From Darksidea phi (Eukaryota > Ascomycota > Dothideomycetes > Pleosporales > Lentitheciaceae): a stretch of 64,000 nt of DNA. Each line of letters opens with the position of its first letter. Within the stretch, counting starts at the first letter, position 1. The stretch lies in assembly GCA_030770425.1 (NCBI GenBank), contig JASJFT010000018.1, positions 248,001 to 312,000 of the forward strand, read 5' to 3'. Shown one piece after another: positions 32,237-42,018 of this stretch. Made by a program: the position numbers and the translations under genes. The notes below the pieces were generated by a model. The model did not search any database, was not told the origin of the DNA, and saw only the letters and a program-made list of their open reading frames with translations.

Positions 32237-33048
32237 CTTGGACGTTGAAAGCCGATATTGATGGACACTGCGAGGGGATCGTAGACTTCCTGTGAACTTT
32301 GAAGAAGTCATCATGGCCCCTTTTGTAGACAGCGGGTACCTCATGTGATGAAGTCGTAGACTCAGTCCCCGCATTCAGAACCTCCGTCTCATTTCTCATC
32401 CCCCACGCGAGGGTTTTAATTACAGGGAACGTGTTTAATCAGTCGGTCCGAGTTGTGACCAGTAGCTTTCATCCTACCATCCCAGGGCCCTAGAAACCGT
32501 GTCTTTACGCTTTGTCGGACCGACGAGAACGCCATGGAAGTTGCGGAAGACGCGTCGAACGGATGGCTAAATGGAGCAGCTGAGTATGTTTGGCAGGGAT
32601 ATGACAGCGGGAAAGGCCGTAAGCGAGTGCTAATGTCGGGTCTCCGCGATGTGCCCCGGGCTACTGGATATGTGGGGTGCGGGGCTGCACGTGCACCTCC
32701 ACAGTTTGATTGAATGACGACTAAAGACCAAGACAAGCTTCTTTAGCCTGTAGCGTTGAGGCTTTCTGATCATGAGGTCGTTGAAGGTAGGTAGGTGCAT
32801 ACAGTGCGATTTCTCTGGTTGACATGTGAAAGCAAAATTGCTTCTCCAGAGGTGGAAATCGGTAAATGCCGTCAATGCTCCCCGAGGATCGAAGTCTTGT
32901 TTTGAAATGCGCAACTAGAGCACAGCCACGTATGCTGTAGTGTGTTTCATGGGAGCAAGGGTTTCATCCGGTAGCATTTGACGAAAAGTTGCTGAGTTGT
33001 TTTGGTGTGTAAGAACGCTGCGCGGCCACTCGGGGATGTCTGTAGTGG
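32237..33048. other. 5' region of the amylase gene and spacer
   Basis: 800 bp without a supported gene; minus-strand frames at 32416-32914 show no family features. It should contain the amylase promoter. Confidence 0.5.
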
Positions 33049-34005
33049 CTACTGAAGCATGTCTGACCGCCGCCCCCTCACAGTCTCTACTCTCCTGAGC
33101 TCAACCCCCCCAACTATCCTTTCCACGTGCCTTCTCGTCATCTGAAGGCCTGGATCATGATCTGTGTTGATCTCAGCAACACTGAGCGCAATGACGTTCC
33201 CGCTGTTCAGAACACTTGCCAAGAAGCCATAGTTTCTTCACATTCTAACCCTATCTACTCGGCACATTGCACAGCGGAAAATCTCCTGGGTCAATAACGT
33301 CCACAACGAGAAGGACCGCAATATAATCGACCTGCTCTTCCATCCACTGGAGTGCAGCTTGCGCCTTCTCAATCGGTGCTTGCTGCACTGATGCAAGGTA
33401 ATAACTCACAAACTGTTGCCGAATAAGAAATCCATATGTTCTCCTTTGTTGCCCTCAATATTGCTGCTATCTTACGACCCTAGATCCATTCGGTTGCTAG
33501 AAGGTCCTCATGCTATCCACCTCCGTCATGCAATGCAATGTGCGTAAGCGCCATGCCAGCAATAATCCCCAGCCCATTCGGATCGGTAGCCATATAGAGA
33601 TCTCATTCAGCGTCCACATAGATGATGCCTACCCGTTTCGAAGTCCCTTTAAAATGGCGCCAGTAAGCCGATAGAATTACAGGGCAGTACAGACATTCGC
33701 CACCTAAGACCGAATTCAAGGTTCGTCTGACCGTCCAAAGTTGCAGCAATCGTGTCTAAAACTTGTTTACACGCTTCGACTGCGCATACTTCGTTCCATG
33801 CTCTATTGGGTTCTCGAGTTGATGCGGCCCAGCCCGCGGAAGTAGCCGATAAGGCAACCGAATTCTTTGATCCAATATCCACATGCGACAAGTTTTTTCT
33901 GCGGATCTGCAGATCCGCAGATTGGAAAGCAGCGGGAGCTCTTGATTTGCCTGCATAGATGGAGCCAATGCCAGGAGGGACATTGACCACTTGATGGTCT
34001 TGTGT
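33049..34005 (-). pseudogene. Arginase/ureohydrolase-family pseudogene
   Basis: Arginase-family blocks appear in the right order on the minus strand but in changing frames and with stops. First comes an N-terminal GKSRAPAAFQSADLQ, then VDIGSKNSVALSA and a piece ending CLYCPVILSAYWRHF. Then GIIYVDAE is followed at once by TGA, and DPNGLGIIAGMALTHI by a further stop. QQAPIEKAQAALQWMEEQVD and VVDVIDPGDFPLCNVPSR (the metal-site region) follow, ended by TAG. The last block reads VIALSVAEINTDHDPGLQMT and ends at 33049. The family hydrolyses guanidino groups with a dimanganese centre; the substrate of the ancestor is unknown. No working protein can be made. The stop after NVPSR fits Trp TGG to TAG. 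Confidence 0.8.
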
Positions 34006-34743
34006 GCCGTGTTGAGCAATACAGCGCTCTATGCTAGGCTATGATGCGAGCTCCTCCATCTTATCAGATACAAGCTTGAGATCTCCTAGTATCAAAAGAC
34101 TTTAGTATGATACTGCAGTGTGATGTTAGTTTACGCGATCAGCTAACTGGTACAATCACTCATTATTGCTATTGGTAGTGCCCTGTCAGAATAGGACACC
34201 CATCTATGATGAATGAAAGATGGAAGAACGCTCACCCCTACGTAGCCGAACTAAGTAAAGTACATAAAAGAAACTCTGTTCAACGCATCCCCCTGTATAA
34301 ACGTAACCCGTCCGCCATATAACCGAATTCAAGATGTACACACATGTCTGATATACATACAATGTGCGCTCACGTGAAGAAGCATGTCTTGCCGCCACTC
34401 TACCACCATCCTACTGTTCTCGTCAATGGAACCGCCGCTATAGTCTAGCTGCGAAACGGCTAACGTCAAGAATGCCCCGATGCTCTAATCTCTAATTGCT
34501 ATCTTACTTGGCGTCCCAACCACTCACCGGAGCTGCGCCCGCCGCAGGAAGACTTGTTACTACTGCATGCTTTCACACGTACTAGCAATCTTGCTTGATC
34601 GACAGCTGACGGCTTGTCGCAGGTCACGAGTATTGTTGGCATGCCAAACTTGTCGAGTCGTAGTGATACATACTCCGCGGCTACCGTATGGCATAAGAAT
34701 GTCAAAAGACGAAACCATAAAGCTGTATTACGCGTACTCCATT
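34006..34743. other. Spacer, no gene seen
   Basis: Between the arginase relic and the 3' end of PSO2. Nothing recognisable. Confidence 0.55.
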
Positions 34744-37452
34744 TTACCATCCACTCCCATCCTCCCCCAATTTAAAAAGCCCGTTTTTCTTCTTATCCAG
34801 CGCCCACTTCTCGCACCACCCCTTCATCTTCTCTCTACTCTTCGCATTCCCCACATTGACAGTCGGAATGATCTTGTCGATTCGCAAGGCGCAGCAGAAC
34901 ATCGTCAACTCCCGGAAGCTGCTGTGTTCACTATACGGTACGCCGAAGCATTTCGCGCGGTATGTGCTGCCACGCTGTTCTGTCAAATCCCGCATCGTAA
35001 ACTGGCTCTTCCAGCTTGGCGAATGCAGGACGGTTTGAACTGCAGGAGATTCGGCCAAGCGATTCTTCGGGGGTCGATAGTTCCAGCCAGAAGGGCGGAA
35101 GCCGACAGCGCGGGAGAAATGGTCGCCGTATTCGCGGAGATAATCATCGAGAGTATCGGCACGGATTTCGAAAAGTGGCGTCATATGGACTTGTGCTTCG
35201 CGTGGGTCGTTGGTCAAGAGCGCATTCAGCTCCCGATCTTCGAGCGCGCGGCAGATTTTTTGCTTGCTGGCCGGAGCGTAAATCTTGCTATTGAGTGCTT
35301 TGGCAATGCCCATGCAGATGCGTTCTTTGCCAATGCTGTAGGTGCCAACAACTACGAGGAGGCGGCCTCGCTCCTTGTTCGGGCTTCGTTTGTTGACACT
35401 CATCTTAGTGACTTTGTCAACATCGTTTTCTGCTTTGCCCTCGACAACTTCAGCTGCCTTTTGCACGAACTTGACCATGCCTTCGCCAGCTCGCTCCCTC
35501 TTCGTTTGTTCCCAGCCGTCTTTTTCGTCAACTTTCTCCTTGTTAAGGCTTACACACATGTCGGCGCAGGCTTGGATAACGTGCTGTTGTGGCGGAAAGG
35601 CATACTTAGGGTTTAGATAAGTGGTATCGAGATAGCAAGCATCGAGCTTTTGTTGCTTACTCTTCCCATTTACAGCATCAATGACCTCCGGCTTGAGCAA
35701 AGGATGTTCCAGATGTGCTTGACACGCTCGAAAGTCTCCGCAGTGCAACACACGTTGCAGTTTAAGATTCTGCCCCTTTCTGATCTCTTTTTCAAATAGG
35801 AACAATGAGCTGCCGGGGCAGTGGTTGGCGGATATCATCGTGACATGAACGCCCTCGGTGCCAGGAACTTCTGCCTTTTGCTCGAAGTCCAGGTCAACAA
35901 CCCACTTCGGATCAACGCGCAGTTGCTGTCGTACCAGATTGCCTGTGACCTTGCTACAGTAGATCGGACCGTGGTTCCAAGACGCCGTCAGCCCGATGTA
36001 GTGGTCGCTGTGGAAGTGACTGAGAAAGTAAGCATTTTGGCCTTTGACGGCGCCATACCGAAATGCGTCGACGCAAATATAGAATCCCGGCATGATCTTG
36101 TAGAATGGACACGTGCGCTGGTACGATGGCTTTCCCCTAGCCGCAGTCTCGGCCGCGGCTGCTGTTGCCCAAGCAGCATCCTCTGCATGGTTCGACATAA
36201 GCCTCGAAAATGCCGACTTTGGGGCAGTGTTACTTTCGCCGACGTTGAAGGGGCTCTCTTGCGCAAGTTTAGCTAGTCGTGGGGGTCGTTTGAACATCTT
36301 ATGGCTGGTTGAGCCTGGCGTGCCTTCTCGCTTTAGCTCCAGGGTTGTAGGGACGGGTAGTGGGCTGCCGTCCAAGCAAGCATTGACATGGGCCAGCACC
36401 TCTTGTTCCGTCAAACCGGGAAGATTGGCACTACATATCGGACACGATGCGGTCTCGCATGTCCCTTCACCGTTTGCTATCTCCAGGTCGGTGGATCCTT
36501 CCGGAAAGAGGGAAGGGGCATTAAAATGGTTGGATTCACCCTCGAAGCCTGCTTCTGCCATCTCCAACCTCTGCTGCTCCTTCATCCACCGCCTCTCGTC
36601 ATACTCCTCTCCTTCTATAAGATCATCATCCTCCAGACCCTCGAAATCGGCCTCAAATTCATCTTCTCCAAATTGTGATGTGGTCTCGGTGTTAAGTAGG
36701 GGTGGAACATGTTCGGTCAGACCCGAGCTATCTGCGAGAGGGGATTCCTCCAAGGGTTTAGAATCTACGTCTTTTTGAATCGGTGTTTTCTGTAGCATCG
36801 TACCTCTTCGTGGCATTGGCACTTCCTCTTCGGCCTCAGATTCCGAATCATCTACGAATGGCCCGGACTTCTTGTTTTGTGTAGCGGCAGCCGCCGGTGG
36901 AGCCTTCAGCGGGACATCTTTGCTTGCATCCGGAGCCTCTGGTGGGGGTGGGCTGCATGCCGGTACGGAAAGTTCCTCGCTAATCTTGCGCTTCTTGTTA
37001 CTGCCGCTATTCTCGTTGTACCGTTCTTCGATATTATCCACTTGTATGACGCCATCTTTCACTTCGTCGCTCCAGCCCAGATCCTGCTCGCCATCCTCGT
37101 CAAACGACAGTGTAGGGTTGGCACCCTTCTCTTGCAGGAAGATTCTGTTGTTGATTTCCTCCGCTTTCTTGAAGAAGGTCATAATGTTGCCGTTCGGCGT
37201 GACTTTCGGCCGGTTCTTAAAGCCATTGTTCGTCGCCTTCTTAGCCCACTCAGACGGGACGAGGGTTGTCTGTGTCTTCGTAGGCTTCGCAGGCATGGTT
37301 CTTAGCTTGGGTGCGGCCTTCTTTGATGCTTGTGTGGCAGGCATGCTCGCGCTCGAGGACGGCGAGTTGGGTGGCGAAGGCGGGCGGCCGGTCGACGGCG
37401 TCAATTGGACGGCACGGGGCAGCTTGTGGTTCTCTCGGGGGTTCCTAAACAT
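34744..37452 (-). CDS. PSO2: DNA cross-link repair nuclease PSO2/SNM1
   Basis: Nuclear metallo-beta-lactamase/beta-CASP 5'-exonuclease acting in interstrand cross-link repair. Single exon, 902 residues, ATG at 37452. The N-terminal 330 residues are charged and disordered, with TLVPSEWAKK and IMTFFKKAEE (a PIP-box-like stretch). A UBZ4-type zinc finger follows: CPICSANLPGL..HVNAC. The nuclease core starts near residue 440 with FYKIMPGFYICVDAFRYG and includes HFHSDHYIGL (HxHxDH metal motif), ANHCPGSS, VLHCGDFR and YLDTTYLNPKY. The beta-CASP/DRMBL part carries VVVGTYSIGKERI and ends with YSEHSSFRELTMF and KIIPTVNVGN. All metal ligands expected for the family are present. A 349-codon frame on the opposite strand is a shadow of this gene. 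Confidence 0.95.
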   Translation of the reverse strand: MFRNPRENHKLPRAVQLTPSTGRPPSPPNSPSSSASMPATQASKKAAPKLRTMPAKPTKTQTTLVPSEWAKKATNNGFKNRPKVTPNGNIMTFFKKAEEINNRIFLQEKGANPTLSFDEDGEQDLGWSDEVKDGVIQVDNIEERYNENSGSNKKRKISEELSVPACSPPPPEAPDASKDVPLKAPPAAAATQNKKSGPFVDDSESEAEEEVPMPRRGTMLQKTPIQKDVDSKPLEESPLADSSGLTEHVPPLLNTETTSQFGEDEFEADFEGLEDDDLIEGEEYDERRWMKEQQRLEMAEAGFEGESNHFNAPSLFPEGSTDLEIANGEGTCETASCPICSANLPGLTEQEVLAHVNACLDGSPLPVPTTLELKREGTPGSTSHKMFKRPPRLAKLAQESPFNVGESNTAPKSAFSRLMSNHAEDAAWATAAAAETAARGKPSYQRTCPFYKIMPGFYICVDAFRYGAVKGQNAYFLSHFHSDHYIGLTASWNHGPIYCSKVTGNLVRQQLRVDPKWVVDLDFEQKAEVPGTEGVHVTMISANHCPGSSLFLFEKEIRKGQNLKLQRVLHCGDFRACQAHLEHPLLKPEVIDAVNGKSKQQKLDACYLDTTYLNPKYAFPPQQHVIQACADMCVSLNKEKVDEKDGWEQTKRERAGEGMVKFVQKAAEVVEGKAENDVDKVTKMSVNKRSPNKERGRLLVVVGTYSIGKERICMGIAKALNSKIYAPASKQKICRALEDRELNALLTNDPREAQVHMTPLFEIRADTLDDYLREYGDHFSRAVGFRPSGWNYRPPKNRLAESPAVQTVLHSPSWKSQFTMRDLTEQRGSTYRAKCFGVPYSEHSSFRELTMFCCALRIDKIIPTVNVGNAKSREKMKGWCEKWALDKKKNGLFKLGEDGSGW

Positions 37453-38444
37453 GGAACAATGTCTTCACATAGCGGACACTGCTTAACCGTCAGGACTGCC
37501 GATGTAGGAAGTAGGCGAGGGGTGAGCGTTACCCAAACGAAGGCGCGCTAGGGAAGCGCGTTTGCACGTGACGGCGGAGAAACTAAAGTGCCGATGGCGA
37601 TTATCTCATGAATCAGCCGCGCCGTAAATAATTCCACGCTAGTCTCGGTAGTTTCGCGCTAAACACTCTTTTCAACTTCTAGTCTAATAAGAGGCCGTAT
37701 TTTTTTTTTTTTTTTCCCAAGGAAAAGCTACATTGCGCAACTATGCTATTGTAGGGGAGATTTTCTACTTAATAATAAACTACATATATCCGAAGACCAG
37801 CACTGAAATTTCAACTGCACATGAAAAGAGTGGAACGCTTGACGTCGGCCCGTGGAACAGTGGGCAGCCAACACTGGCTTCATACGACACGAGCCTCAAC
37901 ACGCGACCCAGAGGAGGGGGGTGGGGTGCAGGAGAGGGGGAACTGCTGGAACCAAGGGGTGCGAACCAAGGGACGCGAACCAAGGGATGCGGAGTAAATT
38001 ATAATTGGTAACTCCAAGTTAGAACGGCGACCCGTTAGGTAGGAAAATAGACCTAGAATCCGATGTAATGGATAGGCTAACGTGGCCCGTTGCTTATCAC
38101 AGGTATCACCCCATGCGTACTAGACCCTAAGGCACATCACAGCAGCCCACGTGCCGCCACGATCACCGCAACCGATTCCTTCGCCAATACTTTCGAGGGC
38201 TTCCCCGGGCCATTCGCGCCGTATGCACACTATACCTGTCGCATTCGAGGACACACCTCGTTGAGCCACTCAGCGGAATACGAGCTGCAGCCTGATTTCA
38301 GCAGGCAATAAAGCTAAAGGGCTGCCGCACCCACGCTCCCATCGCCAAGACCTTTCAGCTGAGCCTTGTCTGAAGAAGCCCAGTTATAAGCTCAACCACC
38401 ACCTACCTATGACCTACTAATCGTCCCGACTACGATACACTGGT
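37453..38444. other. Shared 5' region, PSO2 and split kinase gene
   Basis: 1 kb between divergent genes. A T-run lies at about 37701-37716. Two directly repeated short units (AACCAAGGGATGCGGA type) occur near 37950-37990. No further gene seen. Confidence 0.5.
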
Positions 38445-40911
38445 ATGCCGCCCGGTTCTGTTGCTGAGGTGCGAGGTTCCACTCCTCGATCTCTTATCCA
38501 AGAGTATCTCGCCCGCCACGTCGTCAACCCCGACAGTATCGGTGACGCCTACATCCGAGAGCAGGATGTCAGGGAAGCCTGGTCAGGACCTGAAACTATC
38601 AAGCAAGCTCTCCACCCGGCTGGTCTTTCACCTGCCGAAAGCGAACTGATTCGCGAGTCGCTGCTGATATTTCTATCGATCTTGGTGTACATCGATGCGC
38701 ACGATTTTTTAGCCGACTTTCGAACGAACATCCTCGAAAATCGCGACAAGGATGGTAGTCTCCGGTACTGTGACTCCAAATTGCCCCTTAAAGACAAAGA
38801 TGTGCCTGCATTAGGAAGTTTCGTCCTCCGCAAACGCTTTCTAGACGAACAATATCTCTTCCTTCCCGTAAGGCTGTCCTATATTAGCTGCATTCGGGCA
38901 GATGTTGATATGCCATAGGAAGTTCTTGTGGAGTCAGCAACTGTCAAGTACATTAGCGACCAGCGCCGCCTGCCATTCGAGACGGTTTCCAGAGGTGTAT
39001 CCGCTGGCGCATACGGGAAAATTGACAAAGTCGGGATCTCACCGTCGTACTTCAAGAACAAAGATGGATGGACTTTTCCAGAGGTACGCATGATTCCTGA
39101 CTTGCCGAAGCCGCTGCTAAGATTAGTATAGATCAAATATGTGGCATGCAAGCGATTTCATGCTCAAACCCCAAGCTATAACGACCCAAAGCGCGAGCTC
39201 GACAATCTCCAAATCCTCAAGGAAAGTATTTCTTTCCATACTAACATACGACTTCATTTAGCTCTCATCTTCCACAAGGGCGAACATATGATCCTTCTTC
39301 CATGGGCAGTCCATGGTGACTTGGAAATTTTCTTGAATGAAGGTCGAGACTTCATGGGACGTGAGATCTATGATTTCAAACGTCGATTCCAAAATCTCGA
39401 TCCTGGGACACTGATCAGAGATGTTAGCATACAGATGTATCATGTGGCGGATGCGCTTAAATGGCTTCACGATGGTTTCATAACCAGGGGAACCCAAAAT
39501 CGTATTCGATTTGCACACATGGACCTGAAACCCAACAACATTCTCATTGACGAGGATGACGGCTCGACAGTAGGCAAATGGGTACTCACAGATTTTGGCA
39601 TCTCTGCTTTCAAAGAAGATGATACGACTGGATCGGACAACTTGGTGTCGGTGCGAGACTTTTTTCAGAATCTCACTATCAACACAACTCCTCGACGGGA
39701 TCCCGGTGCTTACCAACCCCCGGAAGTGGAGCACATGATGGCACAGTTTTCGGAGCGTAGGAATACACCCCAAGCAGGAAGCGCCGGGCGGAGGGGGGAT
39801 GTCTGGTCCTTTGCGTGCATATATGCAGAAGCCTTGGCATTTTCTCTAGGACAGGCGGCTCTGTTAAAAGAATTTCGCCTGGTTCGAAAAGGCAGACATA
39901 AGACCGACTACTTCTATGAAGTCGATAACAGCACGCTGCACCCCGACAATACCACCATCGTCTACCGCGTACGACCACAGATCGTGGATTGGCTGGGCAA
40001 ACTTCCAGAGAGATTTTTGTTCCCGAAACGCGTGATCGATTGCTGTGTGGAGACAATTCAGCGCGTGCTGGTGGTGAATGGATCCGGGAGGCCAAAAGCC
40101 TATGCCTTACGGGATATGTTCAATCATGTGGCATCTCATGTCAACTCGGCAAGGGCTCCGGGTGGATTGCCCGCCAATTGCCCCTTGGAACACCCAGTAC
40201 AGTCTATACCACCTCCCGTTTCTCAACAATGCTGCATTCAATGACGACGGAAAGCTTCTCTACGCATGGGAATATGGGCGCCCGGATGACCGGCTGTCGG
40301 TATGGCGGATCGAACAGTCTGGAAACAGACCGGTCTTCCATCTAGATTCAGAAGGGAGCTACCCGTCGGTACGTTCTCTTTGAGTAAGATGGGTTGATGC
40401 CCACATGCTAACGTTTCTCAGAAGCAACAAGGTCTTGGAAATGCCACAGTCATTCCATACAATTCATACCATGGCTGCATCATCCAAGCGCAGAACAATG
40501 ATGCATTTTTCCCAGCGCAGATACGCAGCACGCAAAGGGGGAGCAAGCATACTCGAGAAGAAAGTCGAAATACTTCCGAAAGCCGTTGGGGCATGCATAT
40601 ACGGCGATCATTCGCTATTGGTTACGACTAGGGGTAAGTTCACTACTCTTGGCACCGACCATTCGTCTAATTGATCCTAAGGCATGCTTCATACTCGGGT
40701 CTGGGAGCATTGCATTGTCAGAGGCTCAATCCAAATTATCGAGCGGTCGAGAGAGCCTCTGGTAGAGTTCAAATGTCGCCCAGGCGAAGGTGTCCAGATG
40801 CGAGTAATCCCTGTGCCGAACTCAGATGACTTGGTCATCATCTTGTGTTTGGCGGACGGGAGAATTTACATGCAAGGTGTGGTGGCTCATACTACCCGTG
40901 TCATCGTACAT
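38445..40911 (+). pseudogene. Protein kinase, 5' half of a transposon-split gene
   Basis: Exons 38445-38867, 38919-39083 and 39132 onward join a 140-residue N-terminal region to a kinase domain: SAGAYGKIDKV (glycine loop), YVACKRF (VAxK lysine), HMDLKPNN (catalytic loop, Met in place of Arg, so non-RD), LTDFGISAF (DFG), YQPPEVE (APE-like) and GDVWSFACIYAEAL. Beyond the kinase the frame breaks twice. Near 40180-40215 the homologous continuation (LPFLNNAAFNDDGKLLYAW) is one frame over. Near 40551-40566 KHTREE must change frame to reach KKVEILPKAVGACIYGDHSL. Further introns are at 40369-40421 and 40634-40681. The last part ends at 40911 with codons for VIVH and runs into an inserted element; the same VIVH reappears at 42007-42018 and continues into the 3' half. 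Confidence 0.82.
40898..40911. repeat. 14-bp target-site duplication, left copy
   Basis: GTGTCATCGTACAT, identical to 42005-42018. The two copies bracket the family A insertion. The codons GTC ATC GTA CAT are in the gene's frame on both sides. Confidence 0.93.
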
Positions 40912-42004
40912 TTGATTTGGATTTGCATAGTAGGAGTCTCTTTAGAAGGTCCGCACGAAACACAGGAGTTTGTACATAGTAGAGGTGCTATACCCACACC
41001 TTATACACGATAATAGAGCTGTAGAGCTGTACACAGTACGACGAGGTAATATTTCGAATATTGAGGCGCTGGACGAGAAATGATATATAATGCCGAACCA
41101 CAGAGCGTTGGGAGACCAACAGCGGTAGCGAGGAGTTAGCGCACTAATACTACCACCTACAGTATAAAAATTGCCCGCGATGATACCAGTATCCTACTCA
41201 CTACATCCATCTCTTATTCTTAGCTAGCTTCCTTACTATATCCATCTCTTATCCTTAGCCAGCTTCCTCACCTCTTCCTCAAACTTACCATTAACACCTA
41301 CTAACTATATATCTCTACTAACGATCTTTCGCCTAGTCCTTTAGTAGGAGGAACTAGGGTATAATAGGCTATTCGAGTATAGCGCTCTAAACCTTTCGAA
41401 TATCGCGGCGGAGCGTCTCCGGCGCTATAGGCGGGAGGTACTGCCGATAGGGCTCCTTAATTATAATAATTATTAGTATAAAACTAACTATACGTTAGAT
41501 ATATTCGAGGGAACGAGTGGTGATAGGATTCTCGTACAGCTATTGGCAGTTGCTTATAATATATTCCTGTCCGAGGCCCTATATAACGAGGATAGGCGTT
41601 TCGTTAAGAGGTAGCTATTCCGTCTACGCAGGCTGGAGGATAGGCTTGGATAGGGAAGATCGTTAAGGAAGGAGAAATCGGCCTTCTTAGCAGGCTATTA
41701 AGGGAACCAATACCTGACGTAGAAGATAGAGCTAGTGTCCATAGTAGATACGATACGAACGATAGCGTAGGGGCGGAGGACGACGGGGATACCGAGCTGG
41801 GGAGGGTAGGTTGTTGGCGCGTTTAACTGTCTGCATATATCATTAGTAAATTAGGAGCTGTCATTGTCGTATAGTTGCTGCCTGTTGCGTGAGATATCGA
41901 AACATTGAAACACAATGAGGTGATTAGAATCACGAAAAACACAGCCAGCCCAGGAGCCAACGTAACGCCACGCCGGGTAGTGGCCCAAGCTCCTGGGGGA
42001 GGGG
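40912..42004 (-). mobile_element. Dispersed element family A, best-preserved copy 3
   Basis: 1,093-bp insertion in the kinase/ankyrin gene, in opposite orientation to copies 1 and 2. In element orientation it starts CCCCTCCCCCAGGAGCTTGG and ends CTCCTACTATGCAAATCCAA plus ATCAA. There are no terminal inverted repeats, no long terminal repeats and no poly-A tail. The 14-bp duplication is longer than LTR or most DNA transposons make and fits target-primed (LINE/SINE-type) insertion; 14-17 bp is known for Tad-like fungal LINEs. A stretch around 41600-41760 reads as degenerate coding sequence on the plus strand with TAG at possible former Trp/Gln codons. It is less decayed than copy 2, so likely younger. 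Class is inference. Confidence 0.85.
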
Positions 42005-42018
42005 GTGTCATCGTACAT
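42005..42018. repeat. 14-bp target-site duplication, right copy
   Basis: Identical to 40898-40911; immediately followed by the resumption of host coding sequence (NPSEAKDDDGRTSLSL). Confidence 0.93.

Noticed and set aside
32237..32374. Longer N-terminus for the amylase
   Set aside because: The extra residues are basic and hydrophilic and would bury the signal peptide that starts at the ATG 32236.
33649..33990. 113-codon minus-strand frame as an independent gene
   Set aside because: It is the 5' part of the arginase-family relic; later family blocks continue in other frames down to 33049.
34567..35616. 349-codon plus-strand frame
   Set aside because: Fully antisense to the nuclease domain of PSO2, whose motifs and start are unambiguous; a composition shadow.
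41905..42006. Transposon-encoded N-terminus for the 1078-codon frame
   Set aside because: The frame there starts at TTG, not ATG, so a fusion protein beginning in the element is not supported as written.
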